Shown here one piece after another: positions 15,266 through 24,306 of a stretch of DNA of 64,000 nucleotides; the first letter of the stretch is position 1; each line of letters starts with the position of its first letter. The position numbers and the translations under genes are program-made. The DNA comes from Streptomyces vietnamensis (GTDB lineage Bacteria; Actinomycetota; Actinomycetes; Streptomycetales; Streptomycetaceae), in assembly GCF_000830005.1 (NCBI RefSeq), contig NZ_CP010407.1, forward strand, positions 1,641,001 through 1,705,000. The letters are read 5' to 3'. The notes beneath the pieces were generated by a model. It had not been told where the DNA came from and made no database searches. It saw only the letters and a program-made list of their open reading frames with translations.

Positions 15266-15352
15266 TCAGATGGCGCACATTCGACACATACAACGAGCAC
15301 CGGGCGTCGTGTTCGCCTCGGTCGCAAGGGTGCGGTTGCTCGTCGTGGTCAT
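15266..15352 (-). CDS. Putative leader peptide ending ARCMCRMCAI (Cys/Met-rich micro-ORF)
   Basis: The ORF is 28 codons plus TGA, and its last ten residues are ARCMCRMCAI: three Cys and two Met codons in six positions just before the stop. A -10-like TTTACT lies at 15360-15365, seven bases before the ATG, and no ribosome site is present, so it would be read from a leaderless transcript. In mycobacteria, leaderless polycysteine short ORFs act as cysteine-responsive attenuators. Here it precedes the methionine importer metNIQ, so sensing of sulfur amino acids is a reasonable inference. It is not proven to be translated. Confidence 0.6.
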   Translation of the reverse strand: MTTTSNRTLATEANTTPGARCMCRMCAI

Positions 15353-15562
15353 GGCTGCAAGTAAAACATGCGCAGCTGCGAAGGGAAGGGGGTTGTCCGA
15401 ATAGCGGACGTCGTTGAGACGCCATGCGGACGCGCCGGAGCCGGCCCGTGGCGCGCCTTTCCGTGCGTGGCCTGGAGGGAAGCGGTCCCGGGCCCGGCCG
15501 CGGCGGGGAGGGTGATCGGGGGCGGGATGTGGCCAAGGCCACGCGGTCGGCGGGGCCGCGCG
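15353..15562. promoter_or_regulatory. Upstream region of the metNIQ leader
   Basis: No gene seen. The minus-strand promoter for the micro-ORF and metNIQ should lie here. A hairpin-forming dyad GTCCG-aatag-CGGAC is at 15395-15409, about 45-55 bp upstream of the micro-ORF start and placed where an operator could act. The -35 is not clear. Confidence 0.4.
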
Positions 15563-15716
15563 CGCTCTCCCGCAGGCCCCGGTTCGCTTCCCCGCAGGCC
15601 CTAGTGCGCTCTCCCGCAGGCCCCGGTTCGCTCTCCCGCAGGCCCCGGTTCGCTCCCTCGCAGGGCCCGGTTCGCTCTCCCGCGGGGCCCGGTTCGCTCC
15701 CCGGCGGGGCCCGGTT
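15563..15716. repeat. Seven tandem 22-bp repeats (minisatellite)
   Basis: Units start at 15563, 15585, 15607, 15629, 15651, 15673 and 15695, each beginning CGCT and most ending CCCGGTT; a decayed eighth starts at 15717. Units differ by a few substitutions (GCAGGCCC becoming GCGGGGCCC toward the right). The unit is not a multiple of three, so the array is non-coding. There are no unique spacers, so it is not a CRISPR array. Confidence 0.9.
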
Positions 15717-15791
15717 CGCTCCCCCGTTCCCTCCTCGATGAGCCGGGGGGCGAGCGCATCGGGCCATTCGGACCGTAATACCCTCGGGCGC

Positions 15792-16154
15792 ATGCTTGAC
15801 GCCCTGACGGTCGCGGTCTCCGTGGCCGCGCTCGCCCTCGCCGCCTGGTGCGGCTTCGCCGCCTTCCGGGACCAGTCGACCAAGGACTGGCACTTCATCG
15901 GCATGGCCGTGGTGACGTTCCTGGTCCTGGTCCAGCTGATCGTCGGCATCGTGCAGCTGGCACGCGGCGAGAAGGCCGAGGAGGGCACGACGATCTTCGT
16001 CGCCTATCTGCTCGGCGCGCTGTGCGCGGTGCCCATCGCCGGTTTCATGTCGCTCGCGGAGCGCAGCCGGTGGGGTTCGGCGACGGTGGCGGCCGGCGCG
16101 GTCGTCCTGGCCGTGCTCGAAGTGCGTCTCTACGACATCTGGACGGTGGGCTGA
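15792..16154 (+). CDS. Small integral membrane protein
   Basis: The 120-residue product is very hydrophobic, with about four helices (LTVAVSVAALALAAWCGFAAF, MAVVTFLVLVQLIVGIVQLA, VAYLLGALCAVPIAGFM, SATVAAGAVVLAVLEV). A TAATAC -10-like box at 15776-15781 stands 10 bases before the ATG, and there is no strong ribosome site. It is followed after 2 nt by a second membrane-protein gene, so the two probably form an operon. The function is unknown. Confidence 0.8.
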   Translation: MLDALTVAVSVAALALAAWCGFAAFRDQSTKDWHFIGMAVVTFLVLVQLIVGIVQLARGEKAEEGTTIFVAYLLGALCAVPIAGFMSLAERSRWGSATVAAGAVVLAVLEVRLYDIWTVG

Positions 16155-16156
16155 CC

Positions 16157-16588
16157 ATGACCGCGACCGAGACCCAGGGGACCGAGACCCAGGGAAGGAC
16201 CCGTCTCGTCACGGGCCCGGGCATGCTGCTCGTCTGGCTGTACGGCGTGATGTCGGTCGGCGCGGTCTCCCGCTCGATCTACCAGATCGCCACCGAGTTC
16301 GACCGTGCGCCGCTCGCGTACGGCCTGTCGGCGGTGGCGGCCGTCGTCTACGTGTTCATCACGTACACGCTGGTACGCGGCGGGGAGAAGGCCCGCAGGG
16401 CGGCGCTGGTGTGCTGCGCCGCCGAGCTCGCGGGCGTACTGATCGTGGGGACCTGGACGCTGGTGGAGCCGTCCGCCTTCCCCGACGCGACCGTCTGGTC
16501 CGACTTCGGCTACGGCTACGTCTTCATCCCGGTACTGCTGCCGCTGACCGGCATCTGGTGGCTGCGGAAGTCGGCCAAGGCCGCATAG
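16157..16588 (+). CDS. Integral membrane protein
   Basis: The 143-residue protein has a soluble Thr/Glu-rich N-terminus (repeated TETQG) and about four hydrophobic segments (GMLLVWLYGVMSVGAV, YGLSAVAAVVYVFITYTLV, ALVCCAAELAGVLIVGTW, YVFIPVLLPLTGIWWL). It starts 2 nt after the stop of the preceding membrane protein, implying co-translation and perhaps a complex. No family role is recognised. Confidence 0.82.
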   Translation: MTATETQGTETQGRTRLVTGPGMLLVWLYGVMSVGAVSRSIYQIATEFDRAPLAYGLSAVAAVVYVFITYTLVRGGEKARRAALVCCAAELAGVLIVGTWTLVEPSAFPDATVWSDFGYGYVFIPVLLPLTGIWWLRKSAKAA

Positions 16589-16641
16589 CGCCCGCCCGGA
16601 GGAGCCGAGGCCGCACAGGGCCTCTCCGGAGGGGCTGAGGG

Positions 16642-16659
16642 AGGCCGCCTAGGCGGCCT
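16642..16659. terminator. 18-bp perfect palindrome between convergent genes
   Basis: AGGCCGCCTAGGCGGCCT spans the TAG stop of the minus-strand GNAT gene (16649-16651). As RNA it can fold in either direction, so it may terminate both convergent transcripts. The loop would be tiny, which lowers confidence. Confidence 0.45.
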
Positions 16660-17137
16660 TCTCCAGGGTCACCAGGGTGAGCTTGGGGCCGAGTTCGCGG
16701 GTGCCGACCTGCGCGTACCCCTTGCTGCGGTAGAGGCGGAGATTGCCCTCGCTGCGGTGGCCGGTGAAGAGCTGGAAGCGCTTGGCGGACGCCGTCTCCT
16801 CCGCCTCCGAGGCGAAGTGGCGCTCGATGCCGTCGAGGAGGCGGCCGCCGAGGCCGTGCCGCTGCATGCGCGGGTGGACGATCAGCTTGGCGATCCGCAC
16901 CGTGCCCTCCTCGTCGAGGCGGGCCCGTACGGAGGCGACGACCTCGTCGCCGAGCCGGGCCACGAGCCCGTACCCCTCGTCCAGTTCGGCGCGCAGGGCG
17001 TCGAGCGACTGGGTGAGCGGTTCGATGGACCAGTCCCCGTACAGCTCCGCCTCGCTCTGGTAGCAGAGGTACTGCAGCTTCAGGATGTGCTCCGCGTCCT
17101 GCGGTTCCGCTGCTGAGATGGTCACACTCAGGCCCAT
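16649..17137 (-). CDS. GNAT family N-acetyltransferase
   Basis: The 162-residue product has the GNAT core: VARLGDEVVASVRARLDEEGTVRIAKLIVHPRMQRHGLGGRLLDGIE (acetyl-CoA loop RxxGxG) and a later FQLFTGHRSEGNLRLYRSKGYAQV. The substrate cannot be deduced. The ATG at 17137 has GGGAGG ten bases upstream; a longer frame to 17170 lacks such a site. Its stop codon is inside an 18-bp palindrome. Confidence 0.87.
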   Translation of the reverse strand: MGLSVTISAAEPQDAEHILKLQYLCYQSEAELYGDWSIEPLTQSLDALRAELDEGYGLVARLGDEVVASVRARLDEEGTVRIAKLIVHPRMQRHGLGGRLLDGIERHFASEAEETASAKRFQLFTGHRSEGNLRLYRSKGYAQVGTRELGPKLTLVTLEKAA

Positions 17138-17174
17138 GTGTGCACGCCTCCCGCTCATCTGGTCGATCATCGGT

Positions 17175-17747
17175 TTACCGCACCCTTCCCCGTCGACCCG
17201 GGGCGGGAACCTCTGCCGCCAGCATTCTGCGCAAACATCCCAGGCAACGGGAACGCATCGGCCCCAGACTGCCCTGTGAGATACCCAACTCTCCTGCGAT
17301 TTCCCGGTAAGTGGGGTCCTCCGGGTCGAGCATCGCGGTGAGCACCTTCGGGCAGCGGCCGGGTGTCCTGGTGACGGCCGCGCGCAGGGTGCGGCGGCCC
17401 TCGGCGGCGAGGAGGGAGTGTTCCGGCTCGGCGCCGCCCGGCTCGTGGACGGGTTCGTCCCGGTACGGGCGTTCGCGGTCGTGGGTCCTGCGGGCGCGGC
17501 GCGCCTCCGCGCGGACGGCGCGGCGCAGCCATTCGGCGGGCCGTTCGGGGGCGGTGCCGGTCTCCTGGAGCTGCTCCAGGAGGCGGAGCCAGACGGCCTG
17601 TTCGAGGTCGCCCGGGTCGACGCCGGCGGCCGGCGCCTCGGCGTCGGACTCGGCGGAGAGCAGCGGGGCGAGGGCGGCGAGGAGGCCGGGGGCCTGCGCT
17701 CCGGGGGCCTGCGCTTCCGGGGCGGGGGTGGTCTCGGGGGAGGTCAT
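17175..17747 (-). CDS. Sigma-70-like (ECF-type) regulator
   Basis: In this 190-residue protein, a region-2-like segment (DPGDLEQAVWLRLLEQLQ, AEWLRRAVRAEARRARR) is followed by an acidic linker and a C-terminal helix-turn-helix (PTYREIAGELGISQGSLGPMRSRCLGCLRRML) resembling sigma region 4. An Ala/Pro-rich N-terminal extension of about 40 residues precedes it. It probably directs RNA polymerase to unknown promoters. The start at 17747 has only a weak ribosome site; an in-frame GTG lies at 17756. No anti-sigma gene is adjacent. Confidence 0.8.
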   Translation of the reverse strand: MTSPETTPAPEAQAPGAQAPGLLAALAPLLSAESDAEAPAAGVDPGDLEQAVWLRLLEQLQETGTAPERPAEWLRRAVRAEARRARRTHDRERPYRDEPVHEPGGAEPEHSLLAAEGRRTLRAAVTRTPGRCPKVLTAMLDPEDPTYREIAGELGISQGSLGPMRSRCLGCLRRMLAAEVPAPGRRGRVR

Positions 17748-17857
17748 GACCGGCACGATGCCGGGGTGCGCGGCCGTGGTTGCGGTGCGGGGCGTAAACC
17801 ACCCGGGAGGGGGTCGTACGGGTGCGGCGGCCCGGCCCGTACGACCCCCTCGTCGGG

Positions 17858-19042
17858 TCAGTCGCGGGCGGTGAGGTCCGCGGCGGCGAGCCGGGCGGTG
17901 TCCGGGTTGTCGGAGAAGATGCCGTCGATCCCCGTCTCCAGGTACCGCTTCAGCGCTCCGAAGGCGTCGCCGTACGCCGTCGGGTCCGTGCCCTTGCGGA
18001 AGTCCGCGGGCAGGAAGGTGTTCTCGTTGCGGTGCGTGTACGGGTGGAGGATCAGCCCCTCGGCGTGCGCGTCGCGGACCAGGGTGGTCGGGGTGCCGAG
18101 CCGGCCGCTCGCGTCCTTCGGGATGACCAGGTCGAGCGTGGGGCCGATGCCCTGCGCGTACGAGGCGATCCAGGCGAGGCCCTCGGGCGTGACCAGGTCG
18201 GCGACCGTGCGCGGGTCCCCGGCCTCGACGAAGTCCCAGGGGCGGCTGCTCGGGCCGGAGAGCAGGACGACGCCCGGGGCGTCCACCAGCTTCTTCAGGC
18301 GCTGGATGCTGCTGGGCTCGAAGGACTGGAGGAAGACCGGGGAGTTCGCGCGGTGGCGTCCGTACCGGCGCAGGAGCTTCGCGAGGCGCTCCTCCAGGCC
18401 GAGGCCGAGGGAGCGGAAGTAGCTGGGGTGCTTGGTCTCGACGTGGAGCCAGATCTCGCGGCCCCGGCGGCGGCCCTCCTCCTCCGCCCACTCGAGGACC
18501 TCCTCGAAGGTGGGGACCGTCCAGCGGCCGTCGTAGAGGGTGTTCTCCTGGCGAGTGCCGGGGATGCGCTCCTTGGCCCGCAGGGTCTTGAGCTCGGCGA
18601 GCGTGAAGTCCTCGGTGAACCAGCCGGTGAGGGCGACGCCGTCGACGGTCTTGGTGGTCTTCCGGGAGGCGAACTCGGGGTGGTCGGCGACGTCGGTGGT
18701 GCCGGTGATGTCGTTCTCGTGGCGGCAGACCAGGTGCCCGTCGCGGGTGGGGACGAGGTCCTGCTCGACGACGTGGGCGCCGATGTCGAGGGCGTGGCGG
18801 TAGGAGCCGAGGGTGTGCTCGGGGCGGTAGCCGGCGGAGCCGCGGTGGCCGATGACGGTGGGGACGGGGAGGGAGCGGTAGCCGTGGCCGCGGCCGGGCG
18901 TGCGGTCCTCGGCCAGGTCCGCGTCGGCGGCCTGCGCGGTGCCGGTGCCGGCCGCGAGGGCCGTGGAGGCGCCGAGGACGGTGGCGCCCGCCGCTCCGAG
19001 AACCGTGCGCCGTGCCGGGGTCCGGCGTTCGCCCTGGGTCAT
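17858..19042 (-). CDS. Secreted glycerophosphodiester phosphodiesterase (GDPD), Tat substrate
   Basis: The 394-residue protein opens with a twin-arginine signal (ARRTVLGAAGATVLG) and AQA-type cleavage site. The mature part has the GDPD catalytic set: IGHRGSAGYRPEHTLGSYRHAL (metal and acid/base His), EQDLVPTRDGHLVCRHE and HVETKHP. It cleaves glycerophosphodiesters outside the cell to glycerol 3-phosphate, supplying phosphate and carbon. AGGAGG precedes the ATG at 19042, so the longer frame to 19090 is rejected. A -10-like TAGCGT sits at 19103-19108 (minus strand). Confidence 0.94.
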   Translation of the reverse strand: MTQGERRTPARRTVLGAAGATVLGASTALAAGTGTAQAADADLAEDRTPGRGHGYRSLPVPTVIGHRGSAGYRPEHTLGSYRHALDIGAHVVEQDLVPTRDGHLVCRHENDITGTTDVADHPEFASRKTTKTVDGVALTGWFTEDFTLAELKTLRAKERIPGTRQENTLYDGRWTVPTFEEVLEWAEEEGRRRGREIWLHVETKHPSYFRSLGLGLEERLAKLLRRYGRHRANSPVFLQSFEPSSIQRLKKLVDAPGVVLLSGPSSRPWDFVEAGDPRTVADLVTPEGLAWIASYAQGIGPTLDLVIPKDASGRLGTPTTLVRDAHAEGLILHPYTHRNENTFLPADFRKGTDPTAYGDAFGALKRYLETGIDGIFSDNPDTARLAAADLTARD

Positions 19043-19283
19043 GGGGGATCCTCCTGTGTGAGCCGCGGTGTGATGTCCCGCACCTGTCAACTGTTGTCCC
19101 CGACGCTAGGCAGCGGGGCCCTACGGGCGGCAGACCTCGGCCGAACATGGCGGAAACACACGTCAACACTGCGTATCCGTTCGGTGAACCCGATGTGCGC
19201 GTGAGGGTGACCCGCGAGTATCGTCGCCAGCTGCAACCGTCGTCTCGACAACTCGACCGACCCGCTTCCCACCGGAGGAACCG

Positions 19284-19955
19284 TTGTCCCGTCATGCGAT
19301 CATCAAGGCAGTGCTCGGGCCGGTCATGCGCCTGATGTTCCGCCCCCGCGTGGAGGGCGTCGAGAACATCCCCGGGACGGGGCCCGTGATCCTCGCCGGC
19401 AACCACCTGACCTTCATCGACTCGATGATCATGCCGATCTGCCTGGACCGTCCGGTCTACTTCATCGGCAAGGACGAGTACGTGACGGGCAAGGGCATCA
19501 AGGGCCGGGCGATGGCCTGGTTCTTCACCAGCGTCGGCATGATCCCGGTGGACCGGGACGGCGGCCGCGGTGGTGTGGCGGCGCTGATGACCGGCCGCCG
19601 TGTCCTTGAGGAGGGCAAGATCTTCTCGATCTACCCGGAGGGCACCCGCTCCCCCGACGGCCGTCTCTACCGGGGCCGTACGGGCATCGCGCGGCTGACC
19701 CTGATGACGGGCGCGCCGGTGGTGCCGTTCGCGATGATCGGCACCGACAAGATCCAGCCGGGCGGGGCGGGCTTCCCGCGCCCGGGCCGGGTGACGGTCC
19801 GCTTCGGCGAGGCGATGGAGTTCTCGCGGTACGACGGGATGGACCGCGACCGGTACGTCCTGCGGGCGGTGACGGACTCGGTGATGGCCGAGGTGATGCG
19901 GCTGTCCGGGCAGGAGTACGTGGACATGTACGCCACGAAGGCGAAGGCCGCGTAA
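19284..19955 (+). CDS. plsC: 1-acyl-sn-glycerol-3-phosphate acyltransferase
   Basis: The 223-residue enzyme has the acyltransferase motifs GNHLTFIDSM (catalytic HX4D), SVGMIPVDRDGG, IYPEGTRSPDG and a final PVVPFAMIGTDKI block. It acylates lysophosphatidic acid to phosphatidic acid at the inner membrane face. The start is a TTG at 19284 directly preceded by GGAGGAACCG; the first in-frame ATG lies well inside conserved sequence. It is divergent from the GDPD gene. Confidence 0.93.
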   Translation: MSRHAIIKAVLGPVMRLMFRPRVEGVENIPGTGPVILAGNHLTFIDSMIMPICLDRPVYFIGKDEYVTGKGIKGRAMAWFFTSVGMIPVDRDGGRGGVAALMTGRRVLEEGKIFSIYPEGTRSPDGRLYRGRTGIARLTLMTGAPVVPFAMIGTDKIQPGGAGFPRPGRVTVRFGEAMEFSRYDGMDRDRYVLRAVTDSVMAEVMRLSGQEYVDMYATKAKAA

Positions 19956-19973
19956 CTCTGGCTCTGTACGTCG

Positions 19974-20010
19974 AAGTGCCCCGTACGGCTCGTGGCCGTA
20001 CGGGGCACTT
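19974..20010 (+). terminator. Strong bidirectional terminator
   Basis: A 15-bp perfect stem, AAGTGCCCCGTACGG (19974-19988) and CCGTACGGGGCACTT (19996-20010), with a 7-nt loop and TT/AA ends sits between the convergent plsC and MFS genes and can serve both. Confidence 0.92.
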
Positions 20011-20028
20011 TCGCGTCCACGGGGTGCG

Positions 20029-21573
20029 TCAGTGCTCGACGCCCTCCTCCAGCTTCTGGCCCCTGAGGAGGAACCAGGCCGCGACCGCCGTCGCGAGGAG
20101 GACGGCCGCGCCGACGCCCGCCGCGATCCGCAGGCCGTCGACGAAGGCCTCCTGGGCGGAGGCGACCAGGGCGGTCGCCGTCTCGGGGATCAGGCCCGCG
20201 GAGGCCTCGACCGCGCCGCCGAGCGACTCGTGGGCGGCCGACGCGATGTCCGAGGGGACGCCGGCCGGGGTGGCGAAGCCCTGGTAGACGCCGGTCACGA
20301 TGGAGCCGAGGATGGCGATGCCGAGCGCGGCGCCGAGTTCGTACGCGGTCTCGGAGACGGCGGAGGCGGAACCGGCCTGTTCCTTCGGGACGCTGGAGAG
20401 GATCACGTCCGCGGTCACCGTGAAGGAGAAGCCCGCGCCCACGCCCACGACGAGCAGGGCGGCGCCGAGGAGCGGGTAGCCGGTGTGCTGGTCGAGCGTC
20501 GTCAGGACGGCGAGGGAGAGGCCGACCGCCGCGAGCCCGCCGGCCACCACGGACCGTACGGAGAAGCGGCGGGCCACGACACCGGCGACCAGACCGGCCG
20601 TCACCGCGCCGATCGCGGCCGGCAGTTCGGCGAGTCCGGCCTCCAGGGGCTGGCGGCCCTGGACCAGCTGGAAGAACTGGGACAGGAAGAACACCAGGCC
20701 GGAGAGGCCGAGGATGGTCAGCAGGTCGGCGAGGACGGCACCGGAGAAGCCCCGGTGGCGGAAGAGCCGCATGTCCAGGAGCGGCGCGGGCAGGGTCAGC
20801 TGCCTGCGGACGAACCAGGTCAGGGCGGCGGCGCCGAGGAGGGCGGCGACGCCGGCGTCGAGGGAGAGGCCGTGGGAGGCCAGTTCCTTGACCGCGTACA
20901 CGATTCCGATGACGCCGACGAGGGAGAGGGCGACGCTGGGGAGGTCCCAGGGGCCGGGGTTCGGGTTCTTCGACTCGGGGATCAGCTTGATGCCGACGAG
21001 GACGAGGACGGCCATGACGGGCAGGTTGATGAGGAAGACCGAGCCCCACCAGAAGTGCTCCAGGAGGAACCCGCCGACGACCGGTCCGACGGCGGCGCCG
21101 GCCGAGGCCATGGCACCCCAGATGCCGATGGCGAGGCTGCGCTCGCGGGGGTCGTGGAAGAGGTTGCGGATGAGCGCCAGGGTCGAGGGCATCAGGGTCG
21201 CGCCGGCGACGCCGAGGAGGGCGCGGGCGACGATCATCATCTCGGGGCTGGTCGCGTAGGCGTTCAGGACCGAGAGGGCGCCGAAGGCGGCGGCGCCGAT
21301 CAGCAGGAGCTTCTTGCGGCCGATGCGGTCGCCGAGGCTGCCCATGGAGACCAGGAGTCCGGCGATGACGAAGGAGTAGACGTCACCGATCCAGAGCAGC
21401 TGGGTGCCGGTGGGCTTGAGGTCCTCGGAGAGGAAGGGGGTGGCGAGGCCGAGCACCGTGGCGTCGACCGCCACGAGGAGGACGGCCAGGACGAGCACGG
21501 AGAGGGCGAGCCACCGGCCGGGCCGGTGCACGCCCTCGATATGGCTCTCGGTCTTGATGCTGTCGGTGGTCAC
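20029..21573 (-). CDS. MFS multidrug efflux transporter, DHA2 (14-span) family
   Basis: The 514-residue membrane protein has DHA2 motifs: motif A GSLGDRIGRKKLLLIGAAAFG, the helix-1 motif VLLVAVDATVLGLATPFLS and motif C SAGAAVGPVVGGFLL, with about 14 spans. It would export drugs or metabolites using the proton gradient. The GTG start overlaps the TGA of the upstream TetR gene (GTGA at 21570-21573), so the pair is one translationally coupled unit, the usual local-repressor/pump arrangement. Confidence 0.92.
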   Translation of the reverse strand: MTTDSIKTESHIEGVHRPGRWLALSVLVLAVLLVAVDATVLGLATPFLSEDLKPTGTQLLWIGDVYSFVIAGLLVSMGSLGDRIGRKKLLLIGAAAFGALSVLNAYATSPEMMIVARALLGVAGATLMPSTLALIRNLFHDPRERSLAIGIWGAMASAGAAVGPVVGGFLLEHFWWGSVFLINLPVMAVLVLVGIKLIPESKNPNPGPWDLPSVALSLVGVIGIVYAVKELASHGLSLDAGVAALLGAAALTWFVRRQLTLPAPLLDMRLFRHRGFSGAVLADLLTILGLSGLVFFLSQFFQLVQGRQPLEAGLAELPAAIGAVTAGLVAGVVARRFSVRSVVAGGLAAVGLSLAVLTTLDQHTGYPLLGAALLVVGVGAGFSFTVTADVILSSVPKEQAGSASAVSETAYELGAALGIAILGSIVTGVYQGFATPAGVPSDIASAAHESLGGAVEASAGLIPETATALVASAQEAFVDGLRIAAGVGAAVLLATAVAAWFLLRGQKLEEGVEH

Positions 21574-22121
21574 TTCTCCACGCTCCTGCGCGCTCCGCCG
21601 AGCAGCAGCTCGACGATCATGTACTGGAAGTCCTTGGCGGCGACCCGGCCGTCCTGCACGGCCCAGGCGCCGGAACCGATGAGCCCGTAGAAGGCCTCGG
21701 TGAGCCAGGCGGGGGTCAGGTCGATGCGGAAGACGCCCTGTTCCTGGCCGCGCCGGAAGAGGGCGGAGACCCGGGCGTCGAGGCGTTCCCAGCCCTCGTT
21801 CTGCTGGTCGCCCTCGAAGAGCTGGTTCTCGGTGACGAGGAACGAGAGCAGGGGCGCGACGGGCTCGACCTCGGCGACGAGCCGGCGTACGGCCTCGTCG
21901 GCGGGCCCTTCGTCGGTGCGGGCCCGGTCGTGGGCCGCCTCCAGCTCCTGCAGCCCGAGCTCTTCGAGCGCCCGCACCAGGGCGTCCCGCCCGGCGAAGT
22001 GCCGGTGCAGCGTGGCCCGCCCGATCCCGGCGGCCCGCGCGACCTCGTCCATGGTGGCGGTCGCCTTGCGGGTGAGCAGGGCGGCGGCGGCACGGAGCAC
22101 CTGGGTGCGATCGACTGACAT
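21570..22121 (-). CDS. TetR family transcriptional repressor
   Basis: The 183-residue protein has an N-terminal helix-turn-helix (ATMDEVARAAGIGRATLHRHFAGRDALVRAL) and a helical ligand domain. It probably represses itself and the MFS pump. The ATG at 22121 is chosen because an upstream in-frame ATG at 22148 falls inside the inverted repeat TGAGAC-N6-GTCTCA that looks like its operator. No clear ribosome site precedes either. Confidence 0.9.
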   Translation of the reverse strand: MSVDRTQVLRAAAALLTRKATATMDEVARAAGIGRATLHRHFAGRDALVRALEELGLQELEAAHDRARTDEGPADEAVRRLVAEVEPVAPLLSFLVTENQLFEGDQQNEGWERLDARVSALFRRGQEQGVFRIDLTPAWLTEAFYGLIGSGAWAVQDGRVAAKDFQYMIVELLLGGARRSVEK

Positions 22122-22140
22122 GAGACAACCATACACCGAT

Positions 22141-22158
22141 TGAGACATCAGCGTCTCA
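22141..22158. promoter_or_regulatory. Likely TetR operator
   Basis: The dyad TGAGAC-ATCAGC-GTCTCA (22141-22158) lies about 20 bp upstream of the tetR start, with another TGAGAC half at 22121-22126 touching the start codon. The symmetry and position fit an autorepressor site. Confidence 0.65.
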
Positions 22159-22206
22159 TTCGATAATTCAACGCCTCATCGTGGGCGGGGACGGAATGCT
22201 GCGATC

Positions 22207-22716
22207 ATGACGAAGCCACTGCTGCTGATCGATGTCGACGGACCGCTGAATCCGTACGCGGCGCAGCGCGAGCGGCGTCCGGAGGGGTACGAGACCCATC
22301 GGATGAGCCCCACGGCCTGGACCGGGGCGAAGCCGCTGCGGGTGTGGCTCAATCCGGACCACGGGGGCGAGCTGCTCGCGCTGGCGGAGGCGTACGAGCT
22401 GGTGTGGGCGACGACGTGGAAGGGCGAGGCGAACGACTGGATCGGGCCCCGGATCGGGCTGCCGGAACTGCCGTTCATCGATTGGCCCCAGATGCACGGA
22501 AAGGCCCCTCGCGGGACCTTCTGGAAGACGCAGTACATCCTGGAGTACGCGGCGGGACGGCCGTTCGCCTGGATCGACGACGACATCACCGCGTACGACC
22601 ACGAGTACGTGGAGCAGAACCACCTCGCCGCCGCCCTGTTGCTGCACGTCGACCCCCGGCTCGGACTGCTCCGGCCGGACTTCGACGCGCTCGCGGACTG
22701 GGCGGCGGCGCTGTGA
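22207..22716 (+). CDS. HAD-like hydrolase, unknown substrate
   Basis: The 169-residue protein begins LLLIDVDGPLNP, the DxDG nucleophile motif of HAD phosphatases, and later has WATTWKGEAND (motif II Thr) and FAWIDDD (acidic motif). The helical middle is short, as in small cytosolic HADs. The substrate is unknown. It is divergent from tetR with about 85 bp between starts, so the TetR operator may also influence it. It converges on argH. Confidence 0.82.
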   Translation: MTKPLLLIDVDGPLNPYAAQRERRPEGYETHRMSPTAWTGAKPLRVWLNPDHGGELLALAEAYELVWATTWKGEANDWIGPRIGLPELPFIDWPQMHGKAPRGTFWKTQYILEYAAGRPFAWIDDDITAYDHEYVEQNHLAAALLLHVDPRLGLLRPDFDALADWAAAL

Positions 22717-22727
22717 CGTGCTGAGGG

Positions 22728-24243
<1,516 letters not shown>

Positions 24244-24306
24244 TCGTGGTCGGTGGGCGGTGAAAATCAGGGGCGCCCCCCTCCACCCTGTCCCTACGCT
24301 CCGCCC

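Noticed and set aside
15563..15716. Possible CRISPR array.
   Set aside because: Units are directly adjacent 22-mers with no unique spacers, no dyad in the unit and no cas genes.
19193..19199. A PHO-box half (GTTCACC on the minus strand) upstream of the secreted GDPD.
   Set aside because: Only one heptamer is present and no second direct repeat at 11-bp spacing, so PhoP control is not supported by sequence alone.
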